The notes under the pieces are model-generated. The model was not told the DNA's origin and did not search any database. It was given only the letters and a program-made list of their open reading frames with translations. Positions 8,942 to 17,682 of a stretch of DNA of 64,000 bases are shown here, one piece after another (position 1 is the first letter of the stretch; each line of letters opens with the position of its first letter). A program made the position numbers and the translations under genes. Source of the DNA: Planctomyces sp. SH-PL14 (GTDB lineage Bacteria; Planctomycetota; Planctomycetia; Planctomycetales; Planctomycetaceae); assembly GCF_001610835.1 (NCBI RefSeq), contig NZ_CP011270.1:248001-312000 (forward strand), in the 5' to 3' direction.

Positions 8942-9817
8942 TCAGCCGGCTCGCGTCTCACCGCCCAGAACGGTAAGAATCTCTCCGCTGATGTAGCTGG
9001 AGTCCGCCTGCGAAGCGAAGAACACGAACGCCGGCGCGACCTCTTCCGGTTGACCGGGACGCTTCATTGGCGTGTCGGCGCCATGCTTGGCAACTTTCTC
9101 CGGCGGCTTCGAGACCGGCTGAAGCGGAGTCCAGATCGGTCCCGGCGCGACGCAGTTCACCCTGATCCTTCGGTCAGCCAGGTTCTGAGCCAACGACTTC
9201 GTGAAGGCGTGGATCGCTCCCTTCGTCGAGGCGTAGTCGATCAGTTCCTTACTCCCCTCCAATCCTGTGATTGATCCGCAGTTGATGATGGCGGACCCGG
9301 GCGCCAGGTGAGGCAATGCCGCCTTGGCCATGTAGAAGTAACCGTGAATGTTGGTCCGAAACGTCAGGTCCCACTCGTCATCCGAGATGTCCTCGAGCGA
9401 CTTGTGCGTCTGCTGGTAGGCGGCGTTGTTGACGAGAATGTCGAGCTGTCCGAACTCCTGAACGGTCGTCTGGACGGCGGACCGGCAGAACGCCGCGTCC
9501 GTGACATCGCCCGGAATCAGCAATCCTCTGCGGCCTTCCTTCTCGATGGCCGCCTTGGTTGTCTCGGCGTCGGACTGCTCGGGAGGGAGGTAGACGATCG
9601 CGACGTTGGCCCCTTCGCGAGCAAAGAGGACGGCCACGGACCGGCCGATCCCGGAGTCGCCTCCCGTGATCAAGGCCGAAAGTCCCTCCAATTTGCCCGA
9701 GCCACGGTACAGGGGCGCCTCGTACTCCGGCCGAGGATTCATTGCCGAGTCTAAGCCGGGCTTCGGCTGGGTCTGCTCAGGGAGTTGCGAGGTCGGGTGC
9801 TTCTGCTCTTGAATCAT
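8942..9817 (-). CDS. SDR-family oxidoreductase (YghA/GSP39-like)
   Basis: A 291-residue short-chain dehydrogenase of the subgroup with an extra N-terminal tail of about 40 residues, related to general stress protein 39 and YghA. It has the nucleotide-binding motif 'TGGDSGIGR', the 'NNAA' motif, the catalytic Ser in 'INCGSITG' and 'YASTKG' with the catalytic Tyr and Lys. Expected to be a cytoplasmic NAD(P)-dependent oxidoreductase; substrate unknown. Such genes often belong to general stress regulons, which fits the DUF892, DUF1003 and 17M-like genes found elsewhere in the window. Confidence 0.92.
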   Translation of the reverse strand: MIQEQKHPTSQLPEQTQPKPGLDSAMNPRPEYEAPLYRGSGKLEGLSALITGGDSGIGRSVAVLFAREGANVAIVYLPPEQSDAETTKAAIEKEGRRGLLIPGDVTDAAFCRSAVQTTVQEFGQLDILVNNAAYQQTHKSLEDISDDEWDLTFRTNIHGYFYMAKAALPHLAPGSAIINCGSITGLEGSKELIDYASTKGAIHAFTKSLAQNLADRRIRVNCVAPGPIWTPLQPVSKPPEKVAKHGADTPMKRPGQPEEVAPAFVFFASQADSSYISGEILTVLGGETRAG

Positions 9818-9930
9818 GGCTAGGGGAGCTTCGTGTTGGAAGGACTTCGGCGGACGGTACGGTCTACTCAGCCGCAGCAGCCGGCATTCCGGCTCGGCAG
9901 TTCCTCAAAGGTCTTCACCCCCTCAAAGAC

Positions 9931-9966
9931 AACAACGCCATGATGAATGTTCATCACGGCGTTGTT
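9931..9966 (-). terminator. 17-bp hairpin, probable terminator of the 10058-10408 gene
   Basis: Two 17-nt arms (AACAACGCC... and ...GGCGTTGTT) with a 2-nt loop and one mismatch. Leftward transcripts read past it into a weakly U-rich stretch (GTCTTTG). It lies 91 nt downstream of the end of the minus-strand gene at 10058-10408 and before the SDR start. Confidence 0.5.
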
Positions 9967-10057
9967 CGATGAAGGCACTCAGGACTTGCCGCCCGCTGCA
10001 CCAGACCGGGCGGTAGTGAAGTCGCGTCTCTTGCTTAGCGACTTATGCCGCGTTGGC

Positions 10058-10408
10058 TCAGCCGGCGTAGCGACGGTTGTACGCGTGGCGGATGTAAGCT
10101 CGATCACGATCGTAGTCGCCGTCGTACTCAGACCGCAGGCGTGTCTCGAGAGTATCGTTCCACGCGGGATACTCGCCGTGGTGGCGCTTCTGCGAAGCGA
10201 AGCCGAAGCGGAATGCCTGCTCGCGGTTCTCGAAGGCGTTCTCGCTCCCGGCCATCTGCTTGACCGTGTCGTCGACGTCCTGATTCATGTCGCGAGCTTC
10301 CCGCGAACCGAAGTCGGCCTTGGTTTGCTCCCAGTCGTTCTCGAAAGCTTTCTTCACGCGTTCCCAGCCGCTCAGCTCGTCGGCGGTGTAAGGTTTTGAA
10401 GCGGCCAT
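10058..10408 (-). CDS. Small hydrophilic protein of unknown function
   Basis: A 116-residue, charged, Trp- and Tyr-containing protein with no signal peptide or membrane helix. It has 'YTADELSGWERVKKAFENDW', an acidic helix with Met-Asn-Gln, and a C-terminal 'TRLRSEYDGDYDRDRAYIRH' rich in Asp, Arg and Tyr. A strong ribosome site (AAGGAG, 7 nt upstream) supports the ATG at 10408; the long frame extending to 11731 is a chance extension over the convergent lipoprotein gene. C-terminal segments of this Tyr/Arg-rich kind occur in small stress proteins, but I do not recognise a family. Confidence 0.72.
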   Translation of the reverse strand: MAASKPYTADELSGWERVKKAFENDWEQTKADFGSREARDMNQDVDDTVKQMAGSENAFENREQAFRFGFASQKRHHGEYPAWNDTLETRLRSEYDGDYDRDRAYIRHAYNRRYAG

Positions 10409-10672
10409 TTGATTTCTCCTTGGTGACGGGACAGGAACTATCGAGCAACCGCCATGCCGCCGAGTGGGGCGAGTGACTGTGCGTTTCAAACGGGCGCAGA
10501 TTGCTGCCGACATCCGAGCGATGACCTTGTTCACATCGCGAGTCCCAAGACGGGTACCTGTCCGCTCTCCCTTGGCGGGTTGTGAGCTGTCCCGGTGACT
10601 GTACGAGTTATCCGGCAACATCCAGACTGTCTGGGGTCGACGCGCAGCCCCCCCATATCGTGGAAGGCACCA

Positions 10673-11572
10673 ATGCACCACCTGTTGATCGCGTGCCCGC
10701 TCGCTGTTGTGCTCTTCCTCACGGTCGGATGCCGAACAACTTGGGCCCAGGAGGCGTCCGGCCAACAACCGGCGAACGGAAGTTCGGATCAAGAGACTGT
10801 GAAAGCCTGGAACGCGTTCTATCAGTCCGATGCCGAGAACGCCTATCGCTTCGTCCTTCAGCCGGGCGATATCGAGCTCCGCCTTGATCCGACCCCCATC
10901 CTCCGGTGGACCAATCCTCTGGAGCAGGGGGACATTCACGGTGCCGTGTACGTCTGGCGGAAGGGCGGCCGGCCGCTCGTGGTCGGACAGCTGTTCTCGT
11001 ATCTGAACAACCGCGGGGGCCGAGTCTACTGTCACGCCGTGCACAGCTTGGCCCGGGACGGAGAGCGACTCACGGGATCGCGAGACGGCAAGGTCTTCTG
11101 GACACCCGACTCTCCGGGTGTCCAGATGCATGATCTTCCAATGGCTCCCGCGCCAGCGGCCAGCCGGAACCTCCGCCTGACCCAAATGAAGTCCTTTTCT
11201 CGGCGATTCTCGGCTTACACGGAAGAAGCGTCGCGAGGAAAACGCAATCTTCGCCTGCTGACGACGCCGTTGGATCGCTTTCCCGAGAATGCTCTCGAGG
11301 AGCCTGACGGGGCGCTCTTCTCTCTCGTTGTCGGAAACGATCCGGAAGTCATCCTGGTGCTGGAGACAAAGAACTCCGCGGCAGAGGGCGAGATCTGGCA
11401 GTACGGGTTGATTCAGTCGACCCGCAGTACATCTGTCGCCCTGCTGGACGACAAGGAAGTTTGGCGGTACGACGCGAATGAGAAGACGGCGTCCGATAGG
11501 TCCTCCGTCTATCTGTCGGTTCACGGAATCGCCACGCTTCCACTGGAAGCCCCACGTTCTCCGGCTGATTGA
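10673..11572 (+). CDS. Planctomycete lipoprotein of unknown function
   Basis: A 299-residue protein with a lipoprotein signal (LAVVLFLTVGC, Cys near residue 16). The mature part has the run 'PTPILRWTNPLEQGDIHGAV' followed by 'VWRKGGRP', 'HSLA', 'FWTPDSPGVQMHDLPMAP' and a C-terminal 'GALFSLVVGNDPEVILVLE'. I recognise this arrangement from a family of conserved planctomycete proteins with no assigned function; each genome usually has several. The ATG at 10673 is chosen because it starts the signal peptide; earlier in-frame codons give no export signal. It is convergent with the small gene at 10058. Confidence 0.8.
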   Translation: MHHLLIACPLAVVLFLTVGCRTTWAQEASGQQPANGSSDQETVKAWNAFYQSDAENAYRFVLQPGDIELRLDPTPILRWTNPLEQGDIHGAVYVWRKGGRPLVVGQLFSYLNNRGGRVYCHAVHSLARDGERLTGSRDGKVFWTPDSPGVQMHDLPMAPAPAASRNLRLTQMKSFSRRFSAYTEEASRGKRNLRLLTTPLDRFPENALEEPDGALFSLVVGNDPEVILVLETKNSAAEGEIWQYGLIQSTRSTSVALLDDKEVWRYDANEKTASDRSSVYLSVHGIATLPLEAPRSPAD

Positions 11573-11576
11573 CCGC

Positions 11577-11738
11577 CGGGCCCAGTCTGAATGGGTAGGT
11601 CTGCCCAACATCGATGGTGAGAAAGCGACGTTCTGTGCCTTGGATCGGCCAGACGTCGTGCTACTGAATCTGGCCCTTCCTGGCATCGACGGGTACGAAG
11701 TCGCGGCGTGTCTTCGTTCTCGGCCAGACACAGCCTGA
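11577..11738 (+). pseudogene. Response-regulator receiver-domain remnant
   Basis: Bases just after the lipoprotein gene encode 'ALDRPDVVLLNLALPGIDGY' followed by EVAACLRSRPD, which is the central part of a receiver domain (normally 'PDVVLLDLxLPGxDG'). The phospho-acceptor Asp is replaced by Asn and neither the N-terminal acidic residues nor the C-terminal Lys half is present in any frame. It is best read as a degraded fragment. Confidence 0.6.
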
Positions 11739-11973
11739 GCGTCCCTACGTCGACAACATTGGGTCGCGGTTCTCGAAGAGGGCGTGATCCTTCAGTATCG
11801 ATCCGAGTCGTCTCACGAAGGCGTGACGACCCTCTATTCAACGCTTGGACGGACGACGCTCTTCACCTCCTTGGCCGCACGCGGACACGCAAAGACGTCT
11901 CTTCGAAGCATTCAGCGACATCACCATAGCTCGGAACGGGGACGCAGCTCAGGTGCTGTTCCACCCGGCAGCA

Positions 11974-12420
11974 ATGTCCCTTGAAGAGTTCCATCGCGAC
12001 GACGACAAGCCCGTTGACGCGACGATCGATCCGCAGCTCCTCGCAGCCGTGAAGGCGGTGGTGAACGGGAAGCCGTCCCGACGGATTCCGAAGAGTTACT
12101 ACGGATACGCGCTGCAGGAGATTTGCCGGAGTCTCGGTCGTCGCCTTGCTGACGATGATCAGATCGGCGAGATAGGTTCACTCAAGTTGGAGACACGTCT
12201 CGCTTCACCTCGTGCAGTCGCCGGCGTTCCGAGCAACGGCGACTTTCCGGTCATCAGCTCTCTGACCGAGGACGAAGTTGCCGAAGAGGTAGGGAAGTTC
12301 AGATCGCGAGGGATGGCGTATCCAGAGGATCTGGACATTGAGGCGGGCAGCGCTGCGTTGCTCCGATGCTTGGAAGATGCGGCGTCGAAAGGCGAGGCGA
12401 TTACTACCTTTTACTACTGA
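11974..12420 (+). CDS. Hypothetical protein, possibly N-terminally truncated
   Basis: A 148-residue protein starting 'MSLEEFHRDDDKPVDATIDP'. The middle has 'LLAAVKAVVNGKPSRRIPKS' then 'YYGYALQEICRSLGRRL', and the C-terminal half contains 'FPVISSLTEDEVAEEVGKF'. The YGYALxxICxxLG segment and the late 'LTxxEV' resemble a family of bacterial hypotheticals of about 200 residues (DUF7691-like); that assignment is from memory and tentative. The upstream in-frame region (from 11845) is low in similarity, so the N-terminus may be lost. The stop is TGA. Confidence 0.6.
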   Translation: MSLEEFHRDDDKPVDATIDPQLLAAVKAVVNGKPSRRIPKSYYGYALQEICRSLGRRLADDDQIGEIGSLKLETRLASPRAVAGVPSNGDFPVISSLTEDEVAEEVGKFRSRGMAYPEDLDIEAGSAALLRCLEDAASKGEAITTFYY

Positions 12421-12869
12421 GAAGTCGTGGGGCGGGGGCGGCCGCGAATCTGGATGGACAATGTGCTTCTCACCCGGCGAGCAAACGGTAGCGAGCCTCG
12501 ACGTAGTAAGCGTTCGGGAGTGGGGCGGCATGAACGCCGCTTTGCGGCTCTCGTTTCCCACTTGTGGTCACTCGGGAGTTTCCGGCCACCGAGCCGACCC
12601 GCCGCCTTGGTGGACCATTTGTCGAGTCGCTGCGTTTGGCTCCTGGGAGCAGGACGATCACCCCTTCGCTGCCGGAAGGCGCAGCAGAGCGACTCGTTGC
12701 ATTTTGCACCTCAATCGTTAACGACATCATAGGCCGAGCAAGCGTCCGGGCTCCGATTCCGAACGACTTCCTGATTTCGCGATGATGTGTGGCCCATCCA
12801 CAGCAGACCGTGGTCTATGCCAGCTTGGATGTACAGCACGCTTCTGAAACAAAGGACCGATCGCTCGAA
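12421..12869. other. 449-nt gap without a supported gene
   Basis: Open frames of 86-118 codons exist on both strands but overlap each other, are Arg/Ser-rich and show no recognisable motif. No repeat, hairpin terminator or promoter stands out. Confidence 0.35.
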
Positions 12870-13163
12870 TCAGCAATCACTTGTGCAGAGCATGTCGACG
12901 GACGGCGTGTCGGACGCCAGGAGGTCCGCTGTGATTCGGACCACGGCCGTCCCGTGGACTGTTTCTACGGTGATCTGCGATGCGCGAATCCCTTTCTCCG
13001 TGGCGACGAGATGGTGGCGAAAGCCTCTGACAAGCCCGAGTCGAGCAAGGTCGCACGCCATCAGCACCTGTGGCGGCGTCAGGACCTCGAATGGGACACC
13101 CGGTCCTCGAGCCGCGTTTCGCAGGAGCATGTACCACATGATGGGCAACAGCACGTCATCCAT
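12870..13163 (-). CDS. Small winged-helix-like family protein, member 7 (divergent)
   Basis: A 97-residue protein with the family plan in modified form: 'MDDVLLPIMWYMLLRNAARG', then 'QVLMACDLARLGLVRGFRHHLVATEKG' as middle helix and wing, then a beta-rich end (VVRITADLLASD). It heads the downstream end of the second cluster, in which all members are on the minus strand. The ATG at 13163 fits the family N-terminus; the in-frame extension upstream is not conserved. Confidence 0.6.
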   Translation of the reverse strand: MDDVLLPIMWYMLLRNAARGPGVPFEVLTPPQVLMACDLARLGLVRGFRHHLVATEKGIRASQITVETVHGTAVVRITADLLASDTPSVDMLCTSDC

Positions 13164-13290
13164 GTTGTGTCTCACCGCTTTCCTCTTCAGGAAATGGGTA
13201 TCCCCGGGAGAGAGCTCGTGGCAATGATGCGACGCAGTCCGACGAGCGATGCAGGCCCCTCTGTCCGATCCTGAACGCCCCGATGACTCA

Positions 13291-13566
13291 CTATGCCACG
13301 CCAACTCGGCTCAGAGTCTCGATCACCGTCCCCGGGATCCGCACCGCGCCCGTCGCTCCATCGGCGATGAGCTTCCGGGCCAAGCGATGCCCCAGTGAGG
13401 AGAGTTTCATCTCTCCATCTCGAACCTCAGCCAGGCCCTCCTCGCAAAGAAACTTGCAGACGACTCCACCTCCCATCGTCCAGGGAGTGCGGGTCCAGAG
13501 ACCCTGCATCTCCCGCTGTTTCAGCAGTCGCACCTCGTCTGCCATAAGCACCAGGTCGGCTCTCAT
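13291..13566 (-). CDS. Small winged-helix-like family protein, member 8
   Basis: A 91-residue canonical member: 'MRADLVLMADEVRLLKQREM', 'VVCKFLCEEGLAEV', 'MKLSSLGHRLARKLIADGAT' and a short 'AVRIPGTVIETL' end. The start at 13566 corresponds to the paralogues; AGGGAG is only 3 nt upstream, so a GTG at about 13602 with AAGGAG nearby is an alternative. The C-terminal 'GAVRIP' echoes 'GTVSIP' of member 4 and 'ATRIP' of member 9. Confidence 0.8.
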   Translation of the reverse strand: MRADLVLMADEVRLLKQREMQGLWTRTPWTMGGGVVCKFLCEEGLAEVRDGEMKLSSLGHRLARKLIADGATGAVRIPGTVIETLSRVGVA

Positions 13567-13805
13567 TCGCTCCCTTTCTTCCGACTCCTTCACTCTGTCG
13601 GAAAGGCGAAATCCGGCAGGCGCTTCTCTTGGCCAATCATTGTCAGATCGCTCGCGATTGCGTCCACTCTCCACCGGATGAGCCAGTCCGAGTTTGACCG
13701 AAACCAGAGGATCTCCGGTGTCTGAGGCACCAGAGGGCGCGTATCACTCACCGGCGAGTGCTCTTATTGAACTCGGGCCCACTTATCGTGGGGCCCCGCG
13801 TAGCA

Positions 13806-14135
13806 CTAAACGCTCTTGGAAATCGGCTTCCTTACGTCTCGAGTGCCGATGTCTCCGGACTCGGCGCTCGCGAGGGCCTCGAGACGATCCGACGGAATCC
13901 GGGTGGCAGCGGGATCGTTTGTCTCGACCACTTCGGCGGCAATCCGCTTGCCCAGAGCGGTCAGGCGGACTTCGCCATCGGCTCCCCCGTCCCGGTACGC
14001 GAGTCCCCGCGCGCACAGAAACCGCACCATGGTGTCCTCTGAGTCCGACAGAGGACGCTTTTCCACAATTCCGCTGGAGGCCGCGCCTCTCAGGAAGCGG
14101 ACTTCGTTCCTCACCAACACCAGTTCTCCGAACAT
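13806..14135 (-). CDS. Small winged-helix-like family protein, member 9
   Basis: A 109-residue member: 'MFGELVLVRNEVRFLRGAAS', 'MVRFLCARGLAYRDG', 'VRLTALGKRIAAEVVE' and 'ATRIPSDRLEAL'. It carries an extra acidic/Gly stretch before the wing and a C-terminal tail (VRKPISKSV) absent from other members. Start chosen by alignment at 14135. Confidence 0.8.
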   Translation of the reverse strand: MFGELVLVRNEVRFLRGAASSGIVEKRPLSDSEDTMVRFLCARGLAYRDGGADGEVRLTALGKRIAAEVVETNDPAATRIPSDRLEALASAESGDIGTRDVRKPISKSV

Positions 14136-14604
14136 CAAGGCCTCTCTGTCACTCGACTGTGGGTCCATTCGCGTTGAGCCTAACGCGGCCGAATTGCTTC
14201 AGCACGATCAAGACCGTAGCCCCCCGCCGGGTTGGGGGTCGATCAAAAGAATCCCTGATACACGGAATTCCCCGAGCCAGCCCATGTCGAGTCGCGCGGC
14301 GGTTTCCCGTTCTCGAGACTCGCCTCCCAAATGTCGTGTCCTTGAGCGATCGGTTTCGTTCCCTGCCGGGCCCGATCTGCTTCCCCTGGGAGCCGGCGCC
14401 TGACCTCGGCGCGCCCAGTCTGGTCGACAGGCGCCATCGTTGCGCGAAGAGAGGAACGCGTAATCAGGACGATGTATCTCCGCAGGTGCAGGCGATGCGA
14501 CGAACGAATGCGAGAGGCACGAAGACGGTGAAAGGCCCGCATGTCGGAACAGACCGATGGTCCGTTCTGCGCCAGGTCGACCATCGCATCCCGATCAAGC
14601 CTGA
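14136..14604. other. 469-nt gap without a supported gene
   Basis: A minus-strand frame of 121 codons spans most of it but has no family motif, no ribosome site and overlaps the stop of the next gene. I treat the region as intergenic. Confidence 0.35.
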
Positions 14605-15015
14605 TCATTGTCGGGCCGGCGACTTCGCGGCGGTTCTAGAGATTCCGTCCTTGCTAGATACGAGTCCCAGAGCAGCCGCACGCCGGCGGCCGAGGAAATA
14701 GAGGGGGCGAGATCGTCCCTGAATGAAAAGGTACTTCGCTTCGAGCCACACGGCCCGGCCCAGCTTCGTGGCCCTCAACGTCCCTCCCTGGCGTGTGCTT
14801 CGAGCGAAGGCAAAGCGCTTCGCGATTAAAGCGCGGGCGACGGCTTCTGAGTCCGGACTCGCGATCGACGCTATCGGCAGTCCGCGGTCCTCCTTCACCA
14901 GAGCCGACAACAATTCATGTTCGCTGTCGGAGAGAACGGCCACTTCGTCCGGCCGGAGACCGGGATCGTGCATGATGAGCGCCTGTAAAGATTCGTCCGT
15001 GACGGTACGCGGCAT
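14605..15015 (-). CDS. Small winged-helix-like family protein, member 10 (longer N-terminus)
   Basis: A 136-residue protein with about 25 extra N-terminal residues before the family core 'RPDEVAVLSDSEHELLSALV'. The core continues with 'AVARALIAKRFAFARS' and 'LRATKLGRAVWLEAKYLF', and a basic C-terminus (FLGRRRAAALG). An internal ATG (Met-His-Asp-Pro) would give a normal-sized protein. Membership is by motif order. Confidence 0.6.
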   Translation of the reverse strand: MPRTVTDESLQALIMHDPGLRPDEVAVLSDSEHELLSALVKEDRGLPIASIASPDSEAVARALIAKRFAFARSTRQGGTLRATKLGRAVWLEAKYLFIQGRSRPLYFLGRRRAAALGLVSSKDGISRTAAKSPARQ

Positions 15016-15431
15016 CCAGCCGGAATATTCTCATGCGAAAGCCGATGCTGGACACCGACAGATACTGGGTGCCGCCCCGGAAAGTTCCCTGGTACTCACA
15101 CGAACGACTTCGCCAGAGCGGCTGCGTCGATGTGGGCGACTGCTCCGGACCCCGGTCGGTTAGCGCCCGTCACCGCCGCCAGTGCTAGGCCTTCGCTGGC
15201 TCCATTTCCTTTGCTGCCGCAAACGGACACGTCGGTCTCGCTGTTCACTCGCACCTTTGCTGTTCGCTTCGCCGGTACAATTCGCAGAGCACATCCGTAC
15301 AAGCAGTATTCCCGCGGGGTTCTCGCCTCCATTTCCAGGACGGTGGCAGAGCACGTTGGGGAAAAGCTGGTCCGACGACAGTCCATCCCGAAGCGTGCCG
15401 GATCAGGTCTGTCTCTCCCCCAACGTGCCCA
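15016..15431. other. 416-nt gap without a supported gene
   Basis: Frames on both strands exceed 90 codons but overlap and show no motif. One minus-strand frame (15096-15386) ends in an Ala/Gly-rich segment that could be a remnant; I cannot support it. Confidence 0.3.
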
Positions 15432-15722
15432 TCAAATCCCAGCCGCCCCTCGGCCTACGACCGGCCACCCCAATAACTCCAGTTGCGACCGCTGCAGCCA
15501 GACCGATCTACAGGCGCCATCGGCGACCAGCTTTCTCGCGACCCGATGCCCGATCGGAGTCAGCCTCAACGTCTCGCCCTGTCGTTCAGTCAGCCCGTGC
15601 TTACAGAGTAAGTCGCATGCGACTTCGTGGCTCAGCGGGCTCGCGGCTTTGGTCTTCGTCCCCTGCAGTACGGCCCGCGTCAGGAACAAGACCTCATCAG
15701 ACAACAACACCAGGTCCTGCAT
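15432..15722 (-). CDS. Small winged-helix-like family protein, member 11
   Basis: A 96-residue canonical member: 'MQDLVLLSDEVLFLTRAVLQ', 'VACDLLCKHGLTERQG', 'LRLTPIGHRVARKLVADGAC', then 'SVWLQRSQLELLGW'. The N-terminus is almost the same as member 5 on the other strand at 7225. The closing segment ends in Gly-rich residues. It is the most upstream gene of the minus-strand cluster. Confidence 0.82.
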   Translation of the reverse strand: MQDLVLLSDEVLFLTRAVLQGTKTKAASPLSHEVACDLLCKHGLTERQGETLRLTPIGHRVARKLVADGACRSVWLQRSQLELLGWPVVGRGAAGI

Positions 15723-16004
15723 GATTCCACTTCAGACTCGTCAGTCCGTCGACGGGGACACCCCGGCTGGTCATTCGTCGAAACGCAATTGTGATTCGTC
15801 CACCTTAGACCGCAACGTCTTCCCTCTTCGCCGGCGATACGAATTCAACAGGACAAGAGTTTTCCTGAGGCCTCTCCCGGGCTCGTCAATGGCGCTGTAC
15901 GAGGCCCAATGACTCGGCACGACAACGGTGCGCCTGGCGGATGAAGCGGGAATGGCACTTGCTTTCGGCTGCTGGCCTGATGGTCACTCGCGAGGAGACT
16001 AGTC

Positions 16005-17672
16005 ATGTCCAGGATCTCATGTCTTGCTGTCCTGTTTGCGGCCCAAGGTGCGGCGGTGGCGTTCTGCCAACAGACCCCGCCACGACGTACTGCGGCAGCG
16101 CCGCCGACATCGAACCGGCCCGCCGGTCAAGTTCCGGCTGCGCCACGGTCTGAAGCACAACCTGCCAGCCGCCAGCCCGACGCTCGACCGCCGCAGAGTA
16201 CGCCTGTAGCGACACCGGAGAGTCGCAAAGGGCCGATGTCTGGGGATGTCGTTGAACGAGCTCAGACCGCCGGGCCGCCAGAGGGGACTCTTGTTGAACA
16301 ACGGCAGCAGGAGGCGGACCGTCCAGAGAAGTTCGATCCGAAGCAAGCCCAGTCTGCCTCCCCTGCGTTCAAGGACCAGCCGAAAGCGGGGAAGATCACC
16401 GGGTTTGATTTCTTTCGCGACCCGCTGAATGCCGACGAGCCGTTCACGCCGTTTGCGGACGTCATGAAGAAGGAGGCGGCCGGCAAGGATGCCGTGGTCA
16501 AGGCCCAGCGAGCTCTTCTCGAGACACGATACGACCTGACGCCGCGGCCTGATCCGGACGTCACGATGTCTCGCGGAAAAGCCGTCTTGAAGGGGCCGAC
16601 GGCCAAGCTGACCAACGGGCTGACGTGGGACGAGCTGGGCAAGATGTCGCCGTCGGACATCCGGGAAAAGGGAGTCTTTCCCTACCCGACGCTTCCTCAC
16701 CCGCTCCAGGTCAATGGCGGGCAGGTGTTTCCCCAAGTCCAGACTCGGATGTTCTCCCGGTTGGAGCGGTTCGATGTTGAGTTCGACCTCCCCGCCGAAT
16801 TCCTTCCGGAGTTTCCGCCCGCCATCTTCCTTCAGAATCGTCCGGAGCTGGGAGATGTCTCGCGCGGCCAAGTGGTCTCGATCAACAACTTCCGTGACCT
16901 GTTCAAGGATCTGCTGACGCCAGTCCAGCTCGATGGACTGCGGTTACTCCTGACGCCGATGCCCCAGGAGGAGTTCAATCCGACCGATGATCGCAAGACC
17001 GCCCAGCCGAGCCTCGGCATCGCCTGCTTCGACTGCCATGTGAACGGTCACACAACCGGCCAGTTCCACCTGAGCCCCGACATCCGACCGCAGGAACGAC
17101 GTTTCCGGCTCGACACTACGAGCCTCCGCGGGATGTTCAACCAGCAAATCCACGGCTCTAAGCGGAGCCTGCGGTCGGTCGAAGACTTCACGGAGTTCGA
17201 GCAGCGGACTGCCTACTTCAACGGCGATCCGATCCATGCCATGAAAAAGGGCTTCCAGGAGATCCCGCGGGTCTCCGTGCCGCACATGGCCCAGTTTCAG
17301 AACATGCTCGACTTTCCGCCCGCCCCTAAGCTGAATGTCCTCGGGCGGCTGAATCGAAATGCCAACGAGCGGGAGCGGCGGGGCGAAGCCCTGTTCTTCG
17401 GCAAGGCGCAGTGTTCGGTCTGCCATCCGGCGCCGTTCTACCTCGATCATCAGATGCACGACCTGCATCTGGAGCGATTCCTGGCCGACGAACCGGGGGA
17501 CGGACCGATCAAGTCGTTCACGCTTCGCGGGATCAAGGACAGCCCGCCGTACCTGAAAGATGGACGGTGTCTCACGCTCGACGACACGGTCGAGTTCTTC
17601 AACCTTGTTCTCGAACTGGAACTCACCGCCGACGAGAAAGCGGACCTCGTCGCCTTTCTCAAGTGTCTCTGA
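16005..17672 (+). CDS. Dihaem cytochrome c (cytochrome-c-peroxidase/'cytochrome B6' type)
   Basis: A 555-residue exported protein. A signal peptide (LAVLFAAQGAAVAFCQ) is followed by a Pro/Ala/Gln-rich region of about 100 residues and then by a domain with two haem-binding CXXCH motifs: 'CFDCHVNGHT' at residues 341-345 and 'CSVCHPAPFY' at 470-474. 'LRGIKDSPPYLKDGRCLTLD' and 'TVEFFNLVLELELT' near the end match the C-terminal haem domain of the bacterial dihaem peroxidase/MauG superfamily. It should sit in the periplasm and transfer electrons; peroxidase activity is not certain because the ligands of the family vary. GAGGAG lies 8 nt before the ATG. The DUF72 gene begins 10 nt after its stop. 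Confidence 0.85.
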   Translation: MSRISCLAVLFAAQGAAVAFCQQTPPRRTAAAPPTSNRPAGQVPAAPRSEAQPASRQPDARPPQSTPVATPESRKGPMSGDVVERAQTAGPPEGTLVEQRQQEADRPEKFDPKQAQSASPAFKDQPKAGKITGFDFFRDPLNADEPFTPFADVMKKEAAGKDAVVKAQRALLETRYDLTPRPDPDVTMSRGKAVLKGPTAKLTNGLTWDELGKMSPSDIREKGVFPYPTLPHPLQVNGGQVFPQVQTRMFSRLERFDVEFDLPAEFLPEFPPAIFLQNRPELGDVSRGQVVSINNFRDLFKDLLTPVQLDGLRLLLTPMPQEEFNPTDDRKTAQPSLGIACFDCHVNGHTTGQFHLSPDIRPQERRFRLDTTSLRGMFNQQIHGSKRSLRSVEDFTEFEQRTAYFNGDPIHAMKKGFQEIPRVSVPHMAQFQNMLDFPPAPKLNVLGRLNRNANERERRGEALFFGKAQCSVCHPAPFYLDHQMHDLHLERFLADEPGDGPIKSFTLRGIKDSPPYLKDGRCLTLDDTVEFFNLVLELELTADEKADLVAFLKCL

Positions 17673-17682
17673 GGCCATCGAC

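Noticed and set aside
12470-12730. 86-codon minus-strand frame
   Set aside because: Size fits the small family but none of its motifs are present.
14243-14608. 121-codon minus-strand frame after member 10
   Set aside because: No ribosome site, no family motif, and its start overlaps the previous stop; not supported.
5131-15722. Integron cassette array
   Set aside because: Small ORFs of unknown function suggested it, but spacing is irregular, no recurring attC-like sequence follows the genes, orientation differs between clusters, and no integrase is present.
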